From CAYZJV01 sp964482325 (GTDB taxonomy: Bacteria; Spirochaetota; Spirochaetia; Sphaerochaetales; Sphaerochaetaceae), in NCBI GenBank assembly GCA_964482325.1, contig CAYZXD010000010.1, forward strand, positions 1-64,000: a DNA stretch of 64,000 bases. Direction: 5' to 3'. Shown here one piece after another: positions 42,932-52,356 of the stretch; positions within the stretch are counted from its first letter, which is position 1; each line of letters starts with the position of its first letter. The notes beneath the pieces are model-generated. The model had not been told where the DNA came from, did no database searches, and saw only the letters and a program-made list of their open reading frames with translations. The position numbers and the translations under genes were made by a program.

Positions 42932-45842
42932 TAGACTGGCTATTCGAAGTGCCTATTCACTGCTGTGGGGTACAGCTCTTCCTCGCCAGATCATGGCATA
43001 TCTGGATTCTCAGGGATGTCATACCGTAGCCATAACCGATCGAAACAATCTCTATGGATTACACGAAATTCGAGCGGCAGCAAAAGAACACGGCATGCTG
43101 GCAATCACTGGGTCAGAACTTACAACACCCCAGGGATCACTTTTTGTCTTTGTACAATCTCCCACTGGGTACGCCCGGCTATGTACCATCCTTTCTCATA
43201 TGCACATGCCTCAGGAATATGATGTCATTGCGGCCCTGCGAACCGATGCAACCGGATTGATCGTAGTCACAGATTCCTCTCCCCTCCTGCAGGAACTTGC
43301 ACCTGCAGCAGTTTCCCTGTATGCGGCAATCACCCCGCGACAGGTGGGAAGCATACCGACAGCGCGAGCATTGGGCATACCGTTGGCAGCAATCGATGAT
43401 GCAACATTCCTCAGCGCGCAGGATTATTCCATACACCGGGTATTGCGCGCTGTGGCAACCGGAACCACCATCGGCATGCTTGAGGAGGCAGATACCGAAT
43501 CGCCAGAGGCCTATATCCTCAACCGCTCCCGCTATGAGGAACTTTTATGTTCATGGCCGGAAGCCCTGGCACATACTGAATCAATTGCCGCTGCCTGTGC
43601 ACACATACCTCTGTTCGAATCGTTGGTATTCCCCCCATACCGACTTCATGGGAGCTCTGCTCACACAGAACTGAGAAAAAGGGTAATTTTTGGAGCTGAA
43701 AAACGATACGGGGAACTTTCTGATGCAATTCTCAGTCGCATTGAGTATGAATTGGAAATCATCGGAAAGAAGGGATTCGATACGTACTTTCTGGTCATGG
43801 ATGACATTGTAGCGTTGGCAAGCAGAACCTGCGGAAGAGGTTCCGGTGCAGCATCGATTGTTTCATATGCGCTCGGGATCACCAATGTGGACCCGATTGC
43901 TCACAATCTCTATTTTGAACGATTTCTCTCACCCGGGCGCACCGATCCTCCCGATCTCGATGTCGATTTCGCCTGGGATGAACGGGATGCGGTGTTGCAT
44001 GCGGTCATTGAACGATTCGGGAGCGATCATTGTGCGCGGGTGGCAAATCATAACCGGTTCCGGTTTCGTTCTGCCCTTCGTGAGACGGCACGTGCCCACG
44101 GAATTCCCGATGGAGATATCACCCAGACGGAACATTTGATGGCAACCGATGGTATTACCGCCGTTACCGATCCGCTGTGGCATACCATCATGACATTGAG
44201 TGCACAGATTGAGGGATTGCCCCGGGGACTTTCCCTGCATTGCGGCGGTCTGGTGATCACCCCTGAACCGATCTGTCACTATGCCCCGATAGAACAATCT
44301 GCTGAAGGATACCCGCTCCTGACTTGGGAGAAAGAGGGAACTGAGGCAGCCGGACTCGTAAAAATTGATCTGTTGGGAAATCGGTCATTGGCAGTAATAC
44401 GTGATGCATTGCACATGGTGAATCAGTCGGAGACCATTATTGATGAATATCACTGGAATCCACAGGAAGACCCCGCTGTCGTGCAGGCTCTTTCAGTAGG
44501 TGATTCCCTGGGAGTCTTCTACATTGAATCGCCGGCGATGCGACAGCTTCAGCAGAAAACCGGAAAAGGTGATTTTGCCCATATTGTTATCCATTCATCA
44601 ATTATCCGACCTGCAGCTAATGCCTGTATCACCGAATATGTACGCAGACTGCATGGGGGCCATTGGGAACCGCTGCATCCCCGTCTCGAAGAGATTCTCC
44701 GGGAAACCTATGGCATTCTCTGTTATCAGGAGGATGTATCAAAAGCTGCGGTGGCCCTGGCAGGATTCAGTGAATCTCAAGCCGACACATTACGGAAAAT
44801 CATAGCCAAGAAGACCAAAGATGAACGGCTCTCCTCGTATCAGCAGCAGTTCCTTTCCGGCTGCCGTGCACAGGGAGTATCATCCCAGGCAGCTGAATCG
44901 GTGTGGGAAATGATGCTCTCCTTTGAAGGATATTCATTCTGCAAACCCCACTCAGCTTCCTATGCTATGGTCTCTTTCCAGTCGGCATACTTACGCGTAC
45001 ACCATCCTGCAGCTTTCCTTGCCGCCGTACTTACCAATCAGGGAGGATACTATCGGCCACAGGCATATATCAGTGAAGGACGCCGCATGGGCTTGCAGAT
45101 AGCTGGCCCGGATATCAACCGCAGCGAAATTGCCTACACTGCCGAAGGAAACACAATCATTGTCGGTCTTATGGCCATAGCCGGTCTTTCTACTCAAGCG
45201 ATGCACCAGATCGTCAGGCAACGAAAACGGTATGGCCCATTTCGTTCGTTGGAAGATTGTGCAGGGAGACTCCCCCTGCATCGGGATGACTGGACAGTAC
45301 TGGCTGCAGCAGGAGCCTGTGATTCGCTTCTCCCCACAGCAGCCCGCAGTTTACAGTTACGTACGGTGTTGACAACTCAAAGTGTCACTGATGGTCAGAT
45401 GGATCTATTTTCAGTTTCTCAGAAACAGCAGAAACTCCCTGCGGCAACATCACGGAACAGATCACAAGAGCTGATGCAGGAGTTTGAAATTCTCGGGTTT
45501 CTCCGGGACCATCATCCGCTTATGCTGTGGGCACCCCTCATTTCCCGCATCTCCCGGATAGCTGCCCGGGATCTTGAGTTTTTTGTCGGCAAACGCGTCG
45601 TGGTAATCGGATGGCCGGTAACCCGGAAGACTATTTGGACAAAAACAGGGCTCCCTATGGATTTTGTCTCCTGTGAGGATGAAACGGCACTATTTGAAAC
45701 AGTCCTGTTTCCTCACACCTATGCACGGTATCGCAACCTCCTGTTCGGGCAGCACCCGTTGGTTATCACCGGTACGGTTTGTCGTGAGCATATGGCCATT
45801 TCAGTCGAAGTACATACCATTACCCGGCTACCGCAACACTGA
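42924..45842 (+). CDS. dnaE2: DnaE2/ImuC-like error-prone DNA polymerase III alpha subunit
   Basis: A 972-residue C-family polymerase, shorter than replicative DnaE. The N-terminal PHP domain is degenerate: the usual H-L-H-x-H-S reads L-A-I-R-S-A-Y-S-L-L, so no metal-dependent proofreading is expected. The polymerase site is intact: P-D-L-D-V-D (Asp residues 344, 346 and 348) and Asp482 in V-K-I-D-L-L-G. A clamp-binding motif Q-M-D-L-F lies at residues 825-829, and an OB-fold ends the protein. It probably performs translesion synthesis with the upstream ImuB-like protein. ATG 42924 overlaps that gene; ATG 42906 is an alternative. Confidence 0.88.
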   Translation: MPSRLAIRSAYSLLWGTALPRQIMAYLDSQGCHTVAITDRNNLYGLHEIRAAAKEHGMLAITGSELTTPQGSLFVFVQSPTGYARLCTILSHMHMPQEYDVIAALRTDATGLIVVTDSSPLLQELAPAAVSLYAAITPRQVGSIPTARALGIPLAAIDDATFLSAQDYSIHRVLRAVATGTTIGMLEEADTESPEAYILNRSRYEELLCSWPEALAHTESIAAACAHIPLFESLVFPPYRLHGSSAHTELRKRVIFGAEKRYGELSDAILSRIEYELEIIGKKGFDTYFLVMDDIVALASRTCGRGSGAASIVSYALGITNVDPIAHNLYFERFLSPGRTDPPDLDVDFAWDERDAVLHAVIERFGSDHCARVANHNRFRFRSALRETARAHGIPDGDITQTEHLMATDGITAVTDPLWHTIMTLSAQIEGLPRGLSLHCGGLVITPEPICHYAPIEQSAEGYPLLTWEKEGTEAAGLVKIDLLGNRSLAVIRDALHMVNQSETIIDEYHWNPQEDPAVVQALSVGDSLGVFYIESPAMRQLQQKTGKGDFAHIVIHSSIIRPAANACITEYVRRLHGGHWEPLHPRLEEILRETYGILCYQEDVSKAAVALAGFSESQADTLRKIIAKKTKDERLSSYQQQFLSGCRAQGVSSQAAESVWEMMLSFEGYSFCKPHSASYAMVSFQSAYLRVHHPAAFLAAVLTNQGGYYRPQAYISEGRRMGLQIAGPDINRSEIAYTAEGNTIIVGLMAIAGLSTQAMHQIVRQRKRYGPFRSLEDCAGRLPLHRDDWTVLAAAGACDSLLPTAARSLQLRTVLTTQSVTDGQMDLFSVSQKQQKLPAATSRNRSQELMQEFEILGFLRDHHPLMLWAPLISRISRIAARDLEFFVGKRVVVIGWPVTRKTIWTKTGLPMDFVSCEDETALFETVLFPHTYARYRNLLFGQHPLVITGTVCREHMAISVEVHTITRLPQH

Positions 45843-45858
45843 TAATCGGATTTTTTGC

Positions 45859-45895
45859 GTAAAATTTTTACAGATTCCAAAAGATGCGCTACAAT
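45859..45895 (+). promoter_or_regulatory. Promoter of the nqr-like operon, with dyad
   Basis: TTTACA (45867-45872) and TACAAT (45890-45895) are 17 bases apart. A GTAAAA-T-TTTTAC dyad (45859-45871) overlaps the -35 box. The leader of about 20 bases contains the ribosome-binding site. Confidence 0.55.
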
Positions 45896-45920
45896 AGAGT
45901 CCATTCAGAGGGAGGAAAAG

Positions 45921-46865
45921 GTGAAGATCCAGAAACAACAGGCAATGCGGAATGTCCTATACGCATTGTCTCCATTGTGTATTGCGGCAATCTACCTCTA
46001 TGGCTGGCGATTTCTAGCCGTGCTTGCGGTTGTTGCTGCTGCGGGACTGCTGAGCGAATGGCTCATGTCTAGAAGGTATCAGCTGAAGGTAACCGAATCA
46101 GTGTTCGTCTCATGCGTACTGTTTACCCTGTCGTTACCACCGGGAATACCCCTGTGGATTGCAGCGGTCGGTATCGCATTCGGTATCGTGTTCGGTAAAA
46201 TGGTATTCGGCGGATTCGGGAAAAATGTGTTCAACCCAGCTATTACCGCACGAGCTTTTGTGTATATCAGTTTCGGTGTACCGATGACAGCGCGGTTCAT
46301 CCTTCCCCAGACGGCACTGAACTGGTTCCCGGCCGGATTCGGCACATGGATGAGCACGGCTGACAGTGTCTCCGCAGCCACCCCCATGGCGACACAGAGC
46401 GCCTCGTATCTCGAGCTGCTTCTGGGGACAATCAGCGGGAGTTTCGGTGAAACTTCTGCCCTCCTTATCCTGCTCGGAGGAGCCTTTATAATCTACAAAA
46501 AGGCCGCCAACTGGAAAATAGTCGCTGGATCAGTCGGTGCTTTTCTTGTTTTGCAGACGATACTGTGGGCTTCGGGAGTACCGAAGGCAGCCGATCCCCT
46601 GTACGCTCTGCTCAGCGGGAGTTTTCTCCTCGGAGCCTGTTTTATGATCACCGATCCGGTATCATCATCGCAGTCAACGGACATCGGTCGCTGGGTGTAT
46701 GGGGCAATCTTCGGGTTATTCACGGTAATAATCCGGGTATTTGCCAACTGGGCAGAGGGAGTTACGTTCGCCATTCTGCTTGCAAATATGTTTGGACCGC
46801 TTCTTGACCATTACTTCAAACAGTTGAAGGCAAAGAAGAAGGCAAAATCGGGAGGTGCTGCATGA
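45921..46865 (+). CDS. nqrB: NqrB/RnfD family subunit
   Basis: A 314-residue inner-membrane protein with about ten helices, of the NqrB/RnfD family. The flavinylation site is in S-V-S-A-A-T-P-M, whose Thr would carry covalent FMN. The size is closer to RnfD (about 350) than NqrB (about 410). I start at GTG 45921 because GGGAGG lies five bases upstream; no ATG is as well placed. It overlaps the next gene by four bases. Confidence 0.88.
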   Translation: MKIQKQQAMRNVLYALSPLCIAAIYLYGWRFLAVLAVVAAAGLLSEWLMSRRYQLKVTESVFVSCVLFTLSLPPGIPLWIAAVGIAFGIVFGKMVFGGFGKNVFNPAITARAFVYISFGVPMTARFILPQTALNWFPAGFGTWMSTADSVSAATPMATQSASYLELLLGTISGSFGETSALLILLGGAFIIYKKAANWKIVAGSVGAFLVLQTILWASGVPKAADPLYALLSGSFLLGACFMITDPVSSSQSTDIGRWVYGAIFGLFTVIIRVFANWAEGVTFAILLANMFGPLLDHYFKQLKAKKKAKSGGAA

Positions 46866-47455
46866 AAACAGAAGGTTTCTATGCAAAGCGAATCCACCCA
46901 ATAGTGATGATGGCTTTGATTACCATAGTCTGTATTCTTGTAACGGCGACTCTGCACCTGGGCACGCTGGATCGCGTGAGGACTAATGAGCAGTTTTTCC
47001 TCTGGAGAAGCATCCTTGATGCCGCCGCAATACCGCATGATGGACAACCGGCTTCAGTTGCAGCTCTGTATCAGGAAGGGGTCACAGAACAGAACGGGAT
47101 ATTTCATGCAACCGGCCCCGATGGTTCTCTTCGGTATGTGAAACAATATACCGGTCCCGGCCTGTGGGGTCCGATCACGGTAATGGTAGGATTTTCCGAA
47201 GATCTGACTACGTTATCGGGGGTCTCTATTGTGAGCCAGAACGAAACTCCCGGGTTGGGAGCACGTATCGAAGAAGCATGGTTCACCGCCCAGTTTGCCG
47301 ATCGACAGGGACCTTTCACGATGGTTGAAGAAGGCACAAGTGAAGGTCCGAACGAGATAGATGCCATCACCGGGGCCACTCGGACGAGTGAATCTTTCAG
47401 AAATATTATCAACAGAGCTGTTGCGGACAGCGAAACCATCGCAAGGGGGCAGTGA
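46862..47455 (+). CDS. nqrC: NqrC/RnfG family FMN-binding subunit
   Basis: A 197-residue protein with one N-terminal membrane helix and a periplasmic FMN-binding domain. The flavin attachment motif is I-T-G-A-T-R-T-S near residue 175. It accepts electrons across the membrane within the Nqr/Rnf chain. Start overlaps the previous gene (ATGA). Confidence 0.88.
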   Translation: MKTEGFYAKRIHPIVMMALITIVCILVTATLHLGTLDRVRTNEQFFLWRSILDAAAIPHDGQPASVAALYQEGVTEQNGIFHATGPDGSLRYVKQYTGPGLWGPITVMVGFSEDLTTLSGVSIVSQNETPGLGARIEEAWFTAQFADRQGPFTMVEEGTSEGPNEIDAITGATRTSESFRNIINRAVADSETIARGQ

Positions 47456-47456
47456 T

Positions 47457-48071
47457 ATGGCAGCACCAGGTATGATAAAAAAGACATTTTTAGCCCCGCT
47501 GGGTAAAGACAATCCGGTATTTGCCCAGATATTGGGTATCTGTTCCACCTTGGCGGTGACCAATAAACTGGAAAATACGTTGGTCATGACACTGGGAGTT
47601 ATGTTCACTACGGCACTTTCCAGCTGGACAGTCTCGGTGCTCCGCAAGTGGATTCCTTCAAGAATACGCATGATGGTGGAGACGATGATAATCGCCACCT
47701 ATGTAATTATTGTAGATATCACATTGAAGGCATTTTATCCGGAGATGTGGAAACAGCTCGGTCCATACGTCGGCCTGATCATCACCAACTGTATCGTCAT
47801 GGGAAGAATTGAGGCCTTTGCACTACAGAACAAACCGGGACTTTCCCTCATTGATGGCCTTGCAAGTGGAATGGGATATGCTTATGTACTGCTCGTCATT
47901 GCCTTCTTTAGAGAATTGCTCGGAACCGGAACCCTCTTTGGATTCCAGATTCTCGGTTCGTGGTGGACCAGTTGGGCAATCATGATTATGCCGCCGGGAG
48001 GATTTTTCATGTTGGCAATATTCATGTGGATTGTCCGTGAAGCATTTTTGAAGGAGGGCAGCCATGAATAG
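47457..48071 (+). CDS. nqrD: NqrD-like membrane subunit (RnfE family)
   Basis: A 204-residue, six-helix protein. The N-terminus (N-P-V-F-A-Q-I-L-G-I-C-S-T-L-A-V-T) and I-T-N-C-I-V-M-G-R match NqrD closely, including the Cys residues thought to hold the intramembrane FeS cluster with NqrE. ATG 47457 follows a GGGGG stretch. It overlaps nqrE by eight bases. Confidence 0.9.
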   Translation: MAAPGMIKKTFLAPLGKDNPVFAQILGICSTLAVTNKLENTLVMTLGVMFTTALSSWTVSVLRKWIPSRIRMMVETMIIATYVIIVDITLKAFYPEMWKQLGPYVGLIITNCIVMGRIEAFALQNKPGLSLIDGLASGMGYAYVLLVIAFFRELLGTGTLFGFQILGSWWTSWAIMIMPPGGFFMLAIFMWIVREAFLKEGSHE

Positions 48072-48657
48072 TATTATTTTCCCCTTTGCCGTATTCTTTG
48101 CCGCAATATTTACCAACAATATCCTGCTTACAAACTATTTGGGTATGTGTTCCTTCCTTTCAGTTTCCAAGGAACTGGAAACTTCTGCGGGATTGGGTAT
48201 TGCCGTAACATTTGTTCTTGCGGTCACCACCGCTATCAACTGGGTGGTCTATCACTTCCTGCTCGTTCCATTTCAGCTTGAGTATCTTCGGTTCATCGTA
48301 TTCATCATCGTCATTGCCGCTTTTGTTCAGTTAATAGAGATGGTTATTGAGCGCTACAGTGAGGGACTCTATTTTGCTCTCGGTATCTTTCTCCCCCTGA
48401 TCACCGTCAACTGTGCCATCCTCGGAGTATCACTGTTCATGGTTATCCGGGAATATACATTTATCACCAGTTTCTTCTTCGGTCTGGGCAGCGGTCTCGG
48501 CTGGCTGCTCGCTATTTTGGCGATGGCTGGAATCAGGAAGCGGCTTCGCACGGCGAAAATCCCTGCAGGACTTGAGGGAGCAGGTATTGCTCTGATCATT
48601 GCAGGATTTATGGCGATGGCCTTCATGGGCTTTTCGGGCATGATCACGATTTCGTAG
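48064..48657 (+). CDS. nqrE: NqrE-like membrane subunit (RnfA family)
   Basis: A 197-residue, six-helix protein paired with NqrD. F-T-N-N-I-L-L-T-N-Y-L-G-M-C-S-F-L and L-I-T-V-N-C-A-I-L-G-V are conserved NqrE segments with the cluster-ligand Cys. GGAGG precedes ATG 48064. Confidence 0.9.
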   Translation: MNSIIFPFAVFFAAIFTNNILLTNYLGMCSFLSVSKELETSAGLGIAVTFVLAVTTAINWVVYHFLLVPFQLEYLRFIVFIIVIAAFVQLIEMVIERYSEGLYFALGIFLPLITVNCAILGVSLFMVIREYTFITSFFFGLGSGLGWLLAILAMAGIRKRLRTAKIPAGLEGAGIALIIAGFMAMAFMGFSGMITIS

Positions 48658-48666
48658 GAGGGAAAG

Positions 48667-49770
48667 ATGATTGCAACATTACTCATCAGCGTTCTTATCA
48701 TCACTCTGATTGCCATCGCTCTTGCCCTGCTCATGGTGATCGCGGATGCCACCGTCGGCAACTATGGAGTGGTGAAAATCACCATCAATGACAAAAAGGA
48801 ATTAGAGGTAGCAGGAGGACAACCACTGTTGAAGGCGCTCAATGGGGAAGGAGTTTTCATTCCCAGCGCCTGTGGCGGTCGTGGATCTTGCGGTTTATGC
48901 AAGGTCAGAGTAACCGAGGGAGGAGGAAACTACCTTCCCACCGAACTCCCGTGGATTTCTGAAGAGGAAAAGAAACAACAAGTCCGTCTTTCCTGCCAGT
49001 TCAAGGTAAAAAATGATGTTTCGATTCAGATACCTGAAGAGCTTTTCTCGGTACGTCAGTTTACTACGACCGTGGAACGTATACGTGATCTGACTCACGA
49101 TATCAAGGAAGTACGTCTCAAGCTCAATGATCCGCCGAACATCGAGATGAAAGCCGGCCAATTCATCCAATTCCAGGTACCTGCCTACGAACTCACCGAT
49201 GAACCTGTGTATCGTGCCTATTCAATGGCATCGGTACCGAGTGATACCACGCATGTCGAGTTGGAAATTCGTCTGGTTCCCAATGGTATCTGTACGACTT
49301 ATGTGCATAAGCATCTGAAGGAGGGCGATACGGTTACGGTCAACGGACCGTATGGAGAGTTCTTCCTGAGAGATACTGAACGCGATATCATCTGCATTGC
49401 CGGTGGATCAGGTATGGCACCATTGAAGTCGATTCTGCTCGATATGGCTGAAAAGGGAAGTAAGCGAAAGGCACGATATTTCTTTGGCGCCCGTACGGCT
49501 CGCGACCTGTTCCTGCTAGATGAGATGCATGAGCTCGAAGAACGGATGGAGAACTTTACATTCATACCGGCACTCAGCGATCCTGCACCGGATGATAACT
49601 GGACGGGAGAGACCGGCTTGATCACTGACGTAGTAAAACGAATGGCGGAAAACGCACCCGAAGCAGAAGCGTATCTCTGCGGAAGTCCGGGTATGATCGA
49701 TGCCTGTGTGAAGGTGCTCAGTGAACTCGGCATGCCTGAAGAACGTATCTACTACGACAAGTTCGCCTGA
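48667..49770 (+). CDS. nqrF: Na+-NQR subunit F (NADH dehydrogenase, FAD and [2Fe-2S])
   Basis: A 367-residue protein with an N-terminal membrane anchor, a [2Fe-2S] ferredoxin domain (C-G-G-R-G-S-C-G-L-C plus a later Cys), an FAD domain with R-A-Y-S-M-A-S, and an NADH domain with G-G-S-G-M-A-P and C-G-S-P-G-M. This is the NADH entry module specific to Na+-NQR and not found in Rnf (which uses RnfB/RnfC). It shows the operon belongs to the Nqr side, even though nqrA is missing from the window. AGGAGGG precedes ATG 48667. Confidence 0.93.
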   Translation: MIATLLISVLIITLIAIALALLMVIADATVGNYGVVKITINDKKELEVAGGQPLLKALNGEGVFIPSACGGRGSCGLCKVRVTEGGGNYLPTELPWISEEEKKQQVRLSCQFKVKNDVSIQIPEELFSVRQFTTTVERIRDLTHDIKEVRLKLNDPPNIEMKAGQFIQFQVPAYELTDEPVYRAYSMASVPSDTTHVELEIRLVPNGICTTYVHKHLKEGDTVTVNGPYGEFFLRDTERDIICIAGGSGMAPLKSILLDMAEKGSKRKARYFFGARTARDLFLLDEMHELEERMENFTFIPALSDPAPDDNWTGETGLITDVVKRMAENAPEAEAYLCGSPGMIDACVKVLSELGMPEERIYYDKFA

Positions 49771-49784
49771 GAAAGGAGTCAATG

Positions 49785-50252
49785 ATGAAACAGACACCAG
49801 AATACGATGCAATTCAACGGCAGATGGCACCCGGGGTGATCACCTTGGACGGTTTTCTCGGTACAGACACGAGAAAGCTTGTCGATATCCTCAATGCAGA
49901 TGATGCTGTTGTACGACACGCAGAGGTGACACATCAGCAGATTGCCCAACGGATGCAGTATTTTCGTGATGCGGGGCTGGATGGTCTCGGAGAATTCATA
50001 AAAATAGATGATCATTTTGAAGTCCGAGTCGATTCGGTGCGGGGAAAACTCCCCTCCCCGTTCGGGGGGCCCGGAATGTACGAAAAGGTGAATACAACGG
50101 TAGTGAATAAGAAAATCGGCAGAGAAGTCACCTATACCGATTTACACATTCATTTTGTTCGTGATCGCGGATTCTACGAAGGACAGGGCTCTCCCTACCG
50201 CATAGCACCCGAAGATCTGATTGCTGTTCTTGAGGTTCCCAGGTCTTTGTAG
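49785..50252 (+). CDS. Uncharacterised protein after nqrF
   Basis: A 155-residue soluble protein that I do not recognise. The first half is helical (D-A-I-Q-R-Q-M-A, then H-Q-Q-I-A-Q-R-M-Q-Y-F), the second beta-rich with F-G-G-P-G-M-Y, V-N-T-T-V-V-N-K-K and T-Y-T-D-L-H-I-H. The conserved look of the Gly-Pro-Gly turn suggests a ligand site. It begins 14 bases after nqrF with AAGGAG upstream (better spaced from ATG 49785 than from 49782), so it is probably the sixth gene of the operon. Confidence 0.6.
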   Translation: MKQTPEYDAIQRQMAPGVITLDGFLGTDTRKLVDILNADDAVVRHAEVTHQQIAQRMQYFRDAGLDGLGEFIKIDDHFEVRVDSVRGKLPSPFGGPGMYEKVNTTVVNKKIGREVTYTDLHIHFVRDRGFYEGQGSPYRIAPEDLIAVLEVPRSL

Positions 50253-50259
50253 TCTGAAG

Positions 50260-52266
50260 CTAGAGAATATCCCAATTCAGTTGAAGCACCTGCTCGATGA
50301 ACAGTCGGGCAAGTGCGGCGTCGAACTGGGTTCCGGCATATCGTTTAATTTCAGCTGCTGCCTCCCGATCACTCACCGGATCACGATACGTTCGTGCTGC
50401 GGTCATAGCATCGTATGCGTCAGCAATTGCAATGATTCGTGCTGGAATGGGAATTGCATCACCGGTAAGTCCTTGAGGATACCCATTCCCGTCGATTCTT
50501 TCGTGATGGGAGAGAATGTAAGTGGCTAGCTCGCCCAATTCTCCTACAGAACCGAGGATACGCCATCCAGTCTCCGGATGCCGCTTCATTGCTTCCCATT
50601 CTTCATCGGTGAGAGCCCCCTGCTTGTTTAGTATTGCCTCATCGATCGCAATTTTCCCGATATCATGTAACAATCCTGCAGTACGTAATTCTGATATTTC
50701 CTTCGCACTCATACCGGCCACTTCAGCAATACGGACGCTGAGCACGCTGACCCGACGGGAATGAAGCTCTTCCCGACGATTCTTCTCATGGAGGGTGCTG
50801 ATAATCGTATGAACTGCACGACTATGTGCGCTGGGACTTTCGGTAAGTTTACTTCTGCTGAGGGCATGTTCAGCATGTTTTACCAGATCACTTAAGGATC
50901 CATCTGAATCCGCTTTCACGGCAGAGCCGAAGGACATGGTGATATTGACACTGCGGATGCCGATCTGCCCCACCTCTTTTTGGATCCGTTGTGCAAGCTC
51001 CCACGCTTTCTTTTCTGGTGTGTTCGGGAGAAGAACGGCAAACTCATCTCCTCCGATCCGGGCTCCCGTTCCCTGTTCACCCACAGTATGTTTGATGACA
51101 TCGGCAACAGCCTTGAGCAGTTCATCACCGCTGGTACGCCCAAAGGCATCGTTCACCACCTTCAGGCCATTCACATCTCCGATGAGTACACTGATCGGAT
51201 AGGCGTTATGATCTTCAGCCTGCTGCAATTTCTGTTCAAAAGCCTGAAGATTCTCAATACCTGTAAGCACATCATGCTGATTTGCCCAGAGAATTGCATC
51301 TTCCATCTCCTTGCGTGAAGTGATATCGGTAACCATACAGAGGTGTTTCGGATGTTCGGTATCTCCCGCATGCAAATTGGTTACTGCCATGTGCACCCAG
51401 ATATATTTTCCGTCAGAGCGCAGATGCCTTTTATCCATGGCGTACCCGGTGATTTCTCCGGATCGCATTCGTTGCATCTGGGCAAGATCTTCAGCTACAT
51501 CATCCGGGTGGGTAATTTCCTGCCAGGAAATCAACTGATGTTCTTCCCGTGTCATACCGATGATATCAAGGAAGGCATTATTGGCTTCAAGAGCCTTGCC
51601 GGTAACTGAATCAGTAACAGTAATACCCATCGGAGCCTGTTCAAACAAATCACGAAACCACAACTCGCTCTGTTCAAGACGCCGTGAGAGAATCCCATGT
51701 TGAACTTGCCGGTAGAGCAGTAGCGCAAGCAGATACATACCGATGGGATACACAACCAGAATGGGCAATCCCATCTGCAGATAGATATCTTTCAGGGTTT
51801 CTCTCGGGAAAAGCAGCATTGCCAGTAGCATAACAATATGAATGAGCACCGACACTCCTAGAATTTCCCGGTGTCCGACCCGAGGTGATTGCATAAAATC
51901 ACGGTAGCGCAGCTGATGCCACAGCACTCCTATTGCGGATGCCGTAATTATTACCACGATCCCTGTCGGCAGGCCGCTTCCCCCCATCCATATCCGGTAG
52001 GGAAGCATCAACGCCGCAGCAATCGCCGTTGGGATCGCACCGAAGAACATTCCTGATACGCCGAGCAGGATCGATCTCCCGTCAAAGACGATACCCTCGG
52101 TAAACACCACAGGGCGGGACATGATCAGCATCCCTACCGCACCGATAACTACCCCGACGAGTATTTTTTGTCTTGTATTGAGTTGAATTCTATTGAATGG
52201 AGTTACTGCATAAACAATACCCACAGAAAGCAACAGTGAAATATTATAGATAATATCAAAGACCAT
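50260..52266 (-). CDS. 5TM receptor - PAS - GGDEF - HD-GYP signalling protein
   Basis: A 668-residue membrane signalling protein. Residues about 1-185 form a 5TM-5TMR_LYT-type membrane sensor, 205-325 a PAS domain, 340-490 a GGDEF domain with intact G-G-D-E-F, and 500-668 an HD-GYP domain with H-D-I-G-K and H-H-E-R-I-D-G-N-G-Y-P. Both a c-di-GMP synthase and a phosphodiesterase are thus present in one chain. The GGDEF I-site R-x-x-D is not obvious. AGGAAGG precedes ATG 52266. It stands alone, tail-to-tail with the nqr-associated gene. Confidence 0.9.
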   Translation of the reverse strand: MVFDIIYNISLLLSVGIVYAVTPFNRIQLNTRQKILVGVVIGAVGMLIMSRPVVFTEGIVFDGRSILLGVSGMFFGAIPTAIAAALMLPYRIWMGGSGLPTGIVVIITASAIGVLWHQLRYRDFMQSPRVGHREILGVSVLIHIVMLLAMLLFPRETLKDIYLQMGLPILVVYPIGMYLLALLLYRQVQHGILSRRLEQSELWFRDLFEQAPMGITVTDSVTGKALEANNAFLDIIGMTREEHQLISWQEITHPDDVAEDLAQMQRMRSGEITGYAMDKRHLRSDGKYIWVHMAVTNLHAGDTEHPKHLCMVTDITSRKEMEDAILWANQHDVLTGIENLQAFEQKLQQAEDHNAYPISVLIGDVNGLKVVNDAFGRTSGDELLKAVADVIKHTVGEQGTGARIGGDEFAVLLPNTPEKKAWELAQRIQKEVGQIGIRSVNITMSFGSAVKADSDGSLSDLVKHAEHALSRSKLTESPSAHSRAVHTIISTLHEKNRREELHSRRVSVLSVRIAEVAGMSAKEISELRTAGLLHDIGKIAIDEAILNKQGALTDEEWEAMKRHPETGWRILGSVGELGELATYILSHHERIDGNGYPQGLTGDAIPIPARIIAIADAYDAMTAARTYRDPVSDREAAAEIKRYAGTQFDAALARLFIEQVLQLNWDIL

Positions 52267-52297
52267 GAGCTGCCTTCCTACTGCCTCGTGAGCACAT

Positions 52298-52352
52298 CGC
52301 CATGCAATACATGGCGCTCAGTGTATCATGGCATACTGAAAGCTTCCAGTAT
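52298..52352. promoter_or_regulatory. Two dyads between ptb and the GGDEF/HD-GYP gene
   Basis: An 18-of-20 palindrome (ATACTGAAAGCTTCCAGTAT, 52333-52352) starts five bases past the ptb stop codon, and a perfect seven-base hairpin CGCCATG / CATGGCG (52298-52316) follows. Neither has a T tract. They may end the ptb transcript or control the next gene. Confidence 0.4.
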
Positions 52353-52356
52353 TCAT

